From positions 3,849,524 to 3,913,523 of the forward strand of contig KQ964245.1 of the NCBI GenBank assembly GCA_001566295.1: 64,000 bases of DNA, given 5' to 3'. Position 1 is the stretch's first letter; each line of letters begins with the position of its first letter. The position numbers and the translations under genes are program-made. Source of the DNA: Microdochium bolleyi. Lineage: Eukaryota > Ascomycota > Sordariomycetes > Xylariales > Microdochiaceae. This document shows positions 55,561 to 64,000 of this stretch, piece after piece. A model generated the notes under the pieces. The model was not told the DNA's origin and did no database searches. It saw nothing but the letters and a program-made list of their open reading frames with translations.

Positions 55561-58500
55561 CCGGATACTCAATGTGATTCACGGGGCCTCCCGACCATCA
55601 AGAGATAACCCCTGTTGCGGACACTGGGTTATTGTCAGGCCGGGAGATGGCGGAGGCTCAGAGATATTTGAAGCAATGGTTTCTGCTTCGCCCAGCGAAC
55701 ACGCATTATGATATGTGACCTGGCTAACCCGCTCGACCCGCGCCTTTGAAGCGCGAAGAATGGAGTCCCGAGATGCCCGACAATATGCATCACGAACTTT
55801 GTTTCTCTGCTGGCCTTGACGACAGTGGGCTGTGAGGCTCTTTGGTCTGTCCATTGTCTTGTCTCGGTCCAGAATGGCGGTGGATCGGTCTTGCTGTGAG
55901 GGACGGTGTTGTGGGGCCTTCTCGGTACTTCGCACGCAACCTCGTATTGTACGACACCACGGTTCACGTGGGCCAGTGTGCCGAGATAAGCTTGTGGTCG
56001 GAGTTGTCTTGCCTTGTCTCGTCTTGTGTGGACATTGTGGATCCCTTGCACCTCAACCATGACGTTGAGCAGCAGTAGGTGAGGTTAGAACCAGACACTG
56101 TCCTTACAATGTTCCTTCAATATGATGCCCCAGAGATGGTATGTTCGGCCGACCATCTTTTGATCAGGGACAACTTGCTGGGAGACATATCTCCAATGGC
56201 CGTGGGCCGCTAGTGAAACCCGAACATTCCGGAAGCCGGCCACGGAACTGCGCCGAATGGCTCTGCCTGTGAGACATCAATAACCCATGGTGGGGGTTTC
56301 GTCCCGGGAGCACTGCATCGGAGCATGCAGCTTTCGGGCAGCTCGCCGCAAGACGCTACAATGCTCTGGGGCTGTGTCACTAGAAAGCTTCGAACGCGCT
56401 CGGGCGTGTCGACGTCGTGCGTGGAAAGAGACGAGCGACGCCGGGTCTTGCTTCGTCAGACTGTGGTACGAGCCACAGGGCCAGTCAAGTTGATGACCGG
56501 AAGATGCCGGCCGCTGGATGCCTTTCTCTCTTTTGTCTTGGTTTCGGGCACCGACTTCGTAGCTGCGAACTATGAGTCGTACGAGCTGAACTCCCGCACT
56601 CGCCGTCAACATCGTGGACCGAGTCTGGACTCAACACCTTGGCTCCTGGATTGGCATGTCTTAATCACATGCTGGGTATTAGCATGCTTCATGGCGGCTA
56701 ACTTTTACGGTATACTGACAAGGAGGAAGCACGGCGAGATTCATGATGGCCAGGGCGTGAGTTGTGATCGTTATCGTCCTGGGAAGACGGAGACGGACAA
56801 CACCAGGCAGAGAACCAGTGGCACAATACGCCAAAGGAGGTCACAGGTAGCATGAGTCATCTTGCAGATAGCATGGGTTGGACGAGTTGCAAGCGCTGGC
56901 GATTGCCAGTCATGACAGGACCCCGAATACGTATCATGATGGGGAGGCCACGCGTAGGGTGATGATCAGAGCTAGATCCAGGCGGGCAGCCGTGACATGA
57001 CGCAATTGTGAGGCGTGTGCCTCTTCCTTCTCGCCCGCTGATGTGGTCCACACAATAACACAATGCACCTGAGCTGGCTCGGGCATGCTTGCATCCGCTG
57101 TGATTGATGATAGTGATTGTTGTAAGTATCGAAACACAATTCCGAATACAGTCTTGGTGGAAGAGTAGTTTGCCATGTCTAGGAACGACGAGCTGGTACC
57201 AATGCCACAACGACGAAAAGTTCTACTTCCAGGCAGAGAAGGAGCCCAAATGCATAGCAATTGATCATCAGCCCTGCGTGTAGGGGACAGCTGCAATGGA
57301 GGTCTCACCGTTGGCAGAACTCGGAAGAGTCCCCGAAAGAGGCAGCACGAAGTCTCAAGGTGCAGTGGCGGTGGATACATCGACGCGGAAGCAGGATTTG
57401 ATCCTTGACCTATTCTCCGAGTGATAAGCTTAATAACGAACAGCATCACATTGCAATGGGAAATGCACGCAAGACCATTATCGTCGGATGCTACCAATAA
57501 GCCAGTCGAGATCGGACATGGATGTAGGGCAACAATGTGTTGGACGAGCAGGCCAGCTTCCCGACCGTCTTCCTGCAGTGTGCAGCTCGGCCGAGCGGTT
57601 CGCGGGGGCGCTCTGGGCTGTGGTAGGGAGGGACACCGAGGACTGGTGAGATGTCGAAGGGCTTGCGTTTCATCTAGATCTCGTGTGGTGCCTGGCGTCG
57701 GTGGTGCTCGTTGCTGCATTGCAGATTGGAGAGTAGAGCCGGCCATCGCTTGGTGTTCTCGCTGTTTCTTCTCAACCATCAACATTCCCAGTCAAATGCA
57801 ACGAGACCGCACGTCGGCCTCCCGTCTGCCTGACCAGGCATCACATGCCAGAAATACAGTGATGTATTCGGTGGATTTCCCTGCTCTGAAAGGTCTATCC
57901 ACCAGCAGGGTCGACCAGGCCTGCCGTGGTGATTGCATCAAGACCGCGCCCGGCTGATCGCCCGCCTGTGCACCCCGAATGCCACCGATCGTGGAGCAGC
58001 CCCTCTCGAGGCACATCACCGTGTCCTTGGCAGCCGCCGTGCCATGTCGTCCCCGACGCCCGAGAGGCTGCGGGTGGCGCCAGTCCGGAGCGAGGACAGC
58101 GCCCGCTGGATTTAGCCTGCGGATAGGGCGCCTGAGCGCAACCCTCGACAACGACTTGCTTTCTCACTAGGTGCCGCACCCTGATGGCGCCGTCCCTGTG
58201 CGATTATGCATACGACACGCCCTTGCACGATAGGTGCGAATCCCGCCTGCCATCTGCATCCCGAATTGTGCAGCCCTGCTGTCCCACGCCATGCATCTTC
58301 ATCTTCACACCAAGCTTGTCCATTCGAGAGGTGCACGTACCTGCACGAATCTGTAGATGCCTACGGTCTTCGCGTGGATTCCTGGCTCTGAGCGCTCACA
58401 ACCTCTGTGCAGATCCGATCCCAAGCAGGCGGGTGGATGGCAAGACGCCATCTCACACCGCCAGCCGAATGACAGGGGAGAGCCTTGGAGATCTCGCGCC

Positions 58501-60589
58501 ATCTGGATAAAAGCTTCAAAGACCGATCGAGACTCGGCTTAAAGGGCTTCCAGGAGTTGTTGATATCTGTCGCGATGTCTCCAGCACAACATCGTCGCTG
58601 TGCTCCAGGCAGGCAATCACGACAAGTTGCGCGCTGCCCCGATCCCATCGACTTTGCCCGCAACTTCGGGAGCCTTCCAAACGTCTCAAGATGTCATCCC
58701 ATCACAATGATCAATGCTGACCCTGGTCCGACCCGGTGCAAGTCTCCGTACCCATTTCGTCGCACTCGCCAATCACAAGACCATATCCGCTCTCCGCGCT
58801 CGCTCGCCCTCGAGCACCCCTGTAGGCTGGTGGCTTGAAGCAGTCTAGCTTGGGCCGGGATATTTACCTCGACATGCCCTCCAGTGGGAGCCTTGCGGGA
58901 TTCTCGTTCCTGGGCATGATTAAGCCCCTATCTCGATGGATGGTCCCCTGGAGGTCGTTGGCCTTTGCTTGAAGCACTCTAAGCCCGGCGCACCCTGGTT
59001 GTTTCCCCAGCCTAAAAACACCAAAGCGATATTCATCTCTCGCTTGTGCTGCTGCAAGCGTGACTTCAGAAGAGTTCAATCTCGAGAAGGACCTCGAGCT
59101 TCCATCCTTGTTGATGATTCTTCATCAAAAGCCCTTGTGGGCGAAGCTCTTGGAAACGAGCGACAACCCCTCCTCCGGCAAGCATTTACCGCATTCGTGC
59201 AGCCCGCATGGTCCCTGCAAATTTCCAATGCAGCTCTCTCTCGGCCCCTCGACAGTGATGTTGCTGATCGTCGTGGGGGACTGCGATGCAAAGCCCCCCT
59301 TCACCGCGCCGGACACGAGGATTTTGAGCTGCCGAGGCTGCCAGACAGCGGAATGATGAAGCCTGGCGTAAAGCGTCTGTTCTTCGTTCGAGGGCGCACC
59401 TGATAACGGATGGGCCGGTGTTGCAGCTCACAATGCAAATGCTTACATGTGCCGCAAGCTCATTCACCATGGCTCTCCATGACGAAGTGCATAGCCGTCC
59501 TCTCTGTCTGTCATTCGTCGAGCTCTTAGGCAGAGTACGAGACTCCTCAACGCTGAACCTAATTCAAGGTACGTTGAGGTATGCAAAAGCCGTCATCCAC
59601 AGAGCTGTGCCTGCCAAACAATCTAACTGTCCTTGGACGAGGAGCCCGAACAACAACGCCCGTGCCAGCAGCCAAGCCTGGAGAAGGACCACGGTCTCAG
59701 GCCGGATGAGCAAGGGCGCCACTGTCAGGACAGGCCTGCCATGTCAGATTGCCATCAATTTCATTTCGGATTCTCAATAGGTAGTAGCGGCACGGAGCAC
59801 TGGCATCCATGGAGCGATGCAGTTACTTCGTCAGTGCTAGAACCTCGGGTGTTGAATGCATTTAGGAATTCACCACGGGCTTTGTTGAACCTGAACGCCA
59901 TTCGAATTCTCCCAGGGGAGGGGGGCGGGCACATTGCGTGCAGGATGACTGGCATTAGCAAGAGTCCTAAAAGTGATTACAATGCATGGTGGCTTTCGCC
60001 TCCACCGTGGCAATTGAGCACATCGAACACGCAGGAAAGGACCGAAAATCATAAAAAGGTTGTTTTCGTCCAGCCTGGAGTGCCCCCGGAGGAGGCGGAG
60101 GAGGGACGCCTCGAAGAGCCTCGAAGAAGCGCCTGCATGGCGGCCCAGGCCCTGCTTTGATGACACAGTGATCGAACGCGTGCTGTCATGCCGACGGGAA
60201 TATGCTCGCGGACCACGAGCTCGATGCAGGGCCGGAGGCGGCATTGGCCACTTGGGCATTGTCGAGATCCAGAGGCTAGGGTCGGAAGAGCCATCTGCGT
60301 GCCCCTCGCACCACTTGACAATGCAGGTGGAGGAAACGACGGCGGACCCTTGTCGCGGCCCCGGTGTAAACATGCTTGGGGGCACTGGGCAGTGGGCACA
60401 AGGAGCTCTGGGGCTTGCGTATCCGCACTGAGCTTGCACGCCAGCGAGTCCACTTGGCGAGGGCAGGGACGCCCACCCGCTGTCCAGGGCGGCTGCTGCC
60501 TCTCTTCGCCGCCCGAACCCTTTCTCGCGGCACCGTCCGTCCTGCTGGCCGCAACGCATCACCACCTGCATCAACTCGACCTGGCCCGT

Positions 60590-61200
60590 CTCCCCCTTCC
60601 CCTTCAGCCCTCTTCCCGACTGCCTGCCTGTCTCTCGCTTCCGCGTTCCTAGCGGGCATCTCATCCAGTGCAGCTCCTTCCACGGCTCATTCGTCTTGTT
60701 CCTTTTCTTGCATCTTTGCTTCTCTTGCACATAACAATCCTGCCTGCCCCTTTTCCCTCGTCTCTCGCCCGTGGCTTTCCCGACGGCCGCCACGTCAACT
60801 TCTCAACGGTCTCCGCCATCTCCTTGATCCATCTTTCTTCCGCTTCTCTGCTTCGACCGCCTGCTGGAGCCGTCTACACCTAGAACATTCTCCCACGCCC
60901 ACCCTGGTCTTTTGACTCGATCGTTCGACCTTTTCGACAGCCTCATCGTCGACGACCCGAAATCTTCCAACCGGAATCCCGACACGACACGCCACAGGAA
61001 ATCACCTGGATCATCCCTCGTCAACACATCCTCCAGGGCAACGGTCACGAGCTGCATCACTCGCATCGACGTGGACGAGTGAACAAGCATCGAGCCCCTT
61101 AATCTCGCAAAACCTTTCTTCCTCGTCCCTGGAGACACATCAACGCCCATCTCGCGTTCTCTTCGGTCGCTGGCGGTCCGACTTTGCTATACCACTACGC
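60590..61200 (+). promoter_or_regulatory. Pyrimidine-rich promoter and leader of the Bni4-like gene
   Basis: A long stretch dominated by C and T on the plus strand (for example around 60690-60780), ending several hundred bases before the ATG at 61473. CT-rich tracts are typical just upstream of or at transcription starts of strongly expressed or long-leader fungal genes. Confidence 0.4.
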
Positions 61201-61472
61201 AGAGCTTGCAGACGGTCTCCTTCACTGGTGAACGTCTTGCGTACACAGGTGTACAGTTTCCGGACTGCACCGCTCGATTCGAAGGATTGTCATTCCCAAA
61301 CTGCATCCGAATTGACACCTTAAACGACTCCGAGTTGGCCTTTGCCCGTGCTCATCTACAGGTCTTCGGAACTCACGTCGTCATCGGGAACATCCGACGT
61401 GAAGCTTACGTACTATCGCCTGTAGTGTCGGCCTCTTTCTAGTCTGCACCACCTTGGGGATCGCCCTAAAGC

Positions 61473-64000
61473 ATGGCCGCATTGGTCCAGACTATTTCTC
61501 AGCAACCTGGTTCTGTCACTATCCTCCAGTCAAGGCCTGACAAATCCGCAGGCATCATGCCGAGCTCATCACAATCCTCAGCGACCCTTTCGTACGGGTC
61601 AAGCTCTCAGAGGACCGGATCGTACGGTTCGTCTTCGACTCCGGGTGCTGTTTCGTCTTCATACAGAGGCACCTCAACACCGATCCAGCCCTATGCTTTC
61701 ACATCTACACCAACGGCTGCTACGGCCTCACAATGGCAGCAGCAACAGCAGCAGTATGGAGCATATCGGGCGCCTACAACTTCTTCAAGCGCCTCTTCGA
61801 CGGGATCCCAGCCACAGTACACAAACCAACCCGCAGGGTCGACCGACCAGCCAACTTTTGCTCAGGTGGCTTCGACCAAAGCCTCTCCTGAACGATATAG
61901 ACGACCAGTAGCACGATATACCGACTCCTCGCCCAGTGTGATACAGACCAATCTTATGCCAGGACTTCCTGCATCGTCGACGCCCAGCAATGCCACCGTA
62001 GTGCATATGTACAACCCTCGTATTGTGGCAGACCGATCCGGTGCAAGCTTTGGGCAGCCCCGTCCCCATAGCGCTTATGGATCAGTGATGCCCGGAGCAT
62101 CATTTGACGACATGCAGCTAGACCGTCAGCGCAGTGATGAGGCACAAAAGCGCTTTCGCCGTCGCAGCATGCACACGATTGATTTCTCTGGCTATCCGAG
62201 CCCAATGACTCCTCAACAACTCATGCAAGCCGAAGAATTGCGTCGCGCCAGTGCTGCTAAAAGGCTGAGCTTCAGCGGCAGCGGCAATCTCGAGAACCAG
62301 CACAAGAATATTTCCCGTGTTCTTCCAGTCCCGGCTGTCGAAAAGACCAGCACGCAAGCTCGCAACGCAAGTGCAGAGAGTCTTGTGTCTAGTCGCAGTA
62401 GCAATTCGAGACCATCCTCCGTAAGTTGTTCCACTCCACCAACCCCAATTACCGGCTCATGGCGATCACACAACCACGCACGGGCGATGTGCCTGCCTGA
62501 TTCAGAGCGGATCGTCCCATACCCCTCAGAGACTTGCGTCTTGACAGATTGTCTAACAACCGAGCATGGCTGACATTCCCTGACCCTCTTTGCAGTCTAC
62601 CAATAGGCACTCCAACGGCACTGCCCCCACAATGAGCCCCGCCTCAACGACATCAAACTCCTCGGGCGATTCGACCACGAACCACGACAACTCTCCCAAA
62701 CTAGTCAATGTCCCCACGCGGACTTCGTCCTCTGATGTCGGCAAACGGATCGCCAATCCATCGCCACTTTCCAACCCGGTCAACATGACGCAAGAACCAC
62801 CGGCTACCACATCAGGATTGCCCGCCAAACCCGTGGGCGGACCTAGCATTGCTGCCACTCCTAGCCCAGCTGCTCAGCAATTGGCAGCCATCAATGAGAA
62901 AGGCGGCAAATCCAAGAACAAGACATCTCGACTACGGCGTGCCTTTTCTTTCGGCAGTGCTGCTGAGCTGAGGAAAGCGACCGGACAGGATGTTACGCAA
63001 GATGGAGATATTGGAACGGCTGCCACAGGAAGCAGCAAGCTGCAGAAGGACCCCGCGGAAGACGACCCGTACGAAGCTGAACAAGCACGCATCGCACAGA
63101 AGCAAGAAGAGGGGGGCATCGGCAGCAGCATCTACTCAGGCACCAAACTGTTCTCGAGCTCTACCGACAACCTGTCCATCTCGTCAACAGCCTCCTCCGC
63201 GTCGATAATGTTGCGCAAGATGGGTCGCGGCATGAAGAAGGGTGGGCGGTCGTTGAAGGGACTATTCAGGCCAAAGTCCGTGATTGGCGTTCCTTGCAGT
63301 GACGCCGTCATCAACGATGCCAGCCGGCCGGCAGTTACCATGGTGACAGTGGAAGCCGAACGCGAAAGACCGGACGCCCCCACAAGTGCTCATGGCCAGC
63401 ACGCTGGTTCTTCCCTCCGCCCACGGACTGATAAGAATATGCTTGATGTTGGGAAGCCCGAGGACCGCCTAGGAAGCTCAGGTACGGACACCTCTGCTAC
63501 ACGGAAAAGTATCGTTGGCGGGGAGAAAGAGCGTGCCGAGGTTCTTGCCACTATCCGAAAGGGCATTTTGAAGAGTATGTCACGATTCCAACTTGCATGA
63601 TGCGCGTCGTATGCTAACAGCCGCACAGCTCGTAGCGACTCTCCGAGCCCATCACCTAGCACTCGTGATGGCAAGGGACCTTCCTTCAACCTGCCTGCTA
63701 TTCCGCATGTCAGCGACTCACCGAACTCCAGTGCTCCTAGCACTCCTACTGAGGACGGCCACAAGCGAGCCGGTTCGATTGCTATCGGTAATGAAGACTA
63801 CTTTGTCTCTGCAATGCGCTTGCGTCAAGACACAAAAAGCGCCCCTGTGACTCCAGCGGGCACCTTCACCAAGCGCAACGCAACTTTCAGCCCACGCATT
63901 GTCTTTTACGATACCTTCCCACCTGGAGAATATGACCGCCGGGGTGAGATTGCCACGTGCAATCGTTTGACGCCCATGCTGGCGCAGCAGATCCGGGAAG
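61473..64000 (+). CDS. Bni4-like protein phosphatase 1/septin adaptor (partial, 3' end beyond window)
   Basis: Three exons are visible: 61473-62420, 62596-63574 and 63629 to the window edge, giving at least 766 residues. Most of the protein is Ser/Thr/Pro/Gln-rich and disordered, with a short poly-Gln run near 61735-61755 and basic patches (KRFRRRSMHTIDFSGYP; KTSRLRRAFSFGSAAELRKA; MLRKMGRGMKKGGRSLKGLF). The last visible part reads FSPRIVFYDTFPPGEYDRRG then ATCNRLTPMLAQQIRE, a block I associate with fungal Bni4-type proteins that tether PP1 (Glc7) to septins and chitin synthase at the neck or septum. RIVF fits the PP1-docking pattern RVxF. The 175-nt first intron is long but has good sites. 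Identification rests on this C-terminal block. Confidence 0.65.

Larger units (their letters stand above)
53567..61472. other. 7.9-kb gene-poor interval
   Basis: No convincing gene on either strand. About 53.6-54.9 kb is AT-richer; 55.1-55.56 kb is an unusually GC-rich block; 56-60.4 kb has many overlapping 100-300-codon frames without family features, typical of GC-biased chance frames. From about 60.59 kb to 61.2 kb the plus strand is strongly C/T-rich, as in fungal core promoters and long leaders. It probably holds the extended promoter and 5' UTR of the Bni4-like gene, and possibly non-coding RNA or decayed repeats. Confidence 0.45.

Noticed and set aside
56934..57785. 283-codon minus-strand frame
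   Set aside because: No domain, signal peptide or splice support; several competing frames overlap it.
58183..58254. 72-nt tRNA-like segment: 7-bp potential acceptor stem (gatggcg with tgccatc) and a gtgcgaatcc B-box-like sequence
   Set aside because: The T stem pairs poorly when the loop is placed correctly, no D stem or anticodon stem could be drawn, and base 8 is not T.
59870..60793. 307-codon minus-strand frame
   Set aside because: Arg/Pro/Gly-rich, antisense to the CT-rich leader of the Bni4-like gene, no family motifs; a GC-bias artefact.
1..64000. CRISPR arrays, bacterial operons or prophage
   Set aside because: The window is eukaryotic, with introns throughout; no regularly spaced repeats were seen.

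Overview
The window is nuclear DNA of a filamentous ascomycete, most likely a Sordariomycete. It has short introns (about 50-180 nt) with GTRAGT-type donors and CTAAC/CTGAC-like branch sites, fungus-only families (HET-domain protein, Zn2Cys6 regulators, ascomycete-type laccase, fungal Pop3) and intergenic gaps of several hundred bases. I found 22 supported protein genes plus one weak ORF. No tRNA, rRNA, CRISPR array or intact transposon was recognised. Splice sites and starts were placed by eye from reading frame, consensus and family conservation, so individual junctions may be off even where the gene call is firm.

Layout. 0.6-2.8 kb: a laccase. 4.2-25.3 kb: a housekeeping block with a giant USP9/USP34-like deubiquitinase, Pop3 (RNase P/MRP), a low-complexity protein, Noc3 and Nip7 (60S biogenesis, divergently transcribed), glutamate 5-kinase, the mitochondrial protease Atp23 and Aurora kinase. 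26-29.5 kb: a small secreted cysteine-rich protein, Tim13 and an NSRP1-like splicing factor. 30-43.3 kb: an accessory-looking stretch with a HET-ankyrin protein, a Zn2Cys6 regulator, an MFS sugar-type transporter, a divergent argininosuccinate-lyase-like enzyme, a small four-helix membrane protein and a second Zn2Cys6 regulator. 43.8-50.7 kb: an NFKBIL1-like protein and the Yta7/ATAD2 chromatin AAA ATPase. 53.0-53.6 kb: a small two-exon gene. 53.6-61.5 kb: almost 8 kb without a convincing gene. 61.5 kb to the right edge: a Bni4-like protein, cut by the window end.

The best candidate for an undescribed system is the 33.1-43.3 kb set. The MFS transporter and the lyase-like gene diverge from one 538-bp promoter that carries two 22-bp copies of a CCAAT-containing element. 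A Zn2Cys6 regulator lies at each end, and one of them has a 16-bp perfect palindrome centred on CACGTG upstream. I infer a small import-and-cleavage (or synthesis-and-export) pathway for an amino-acid-derived metabolite; its substrate is unknown.
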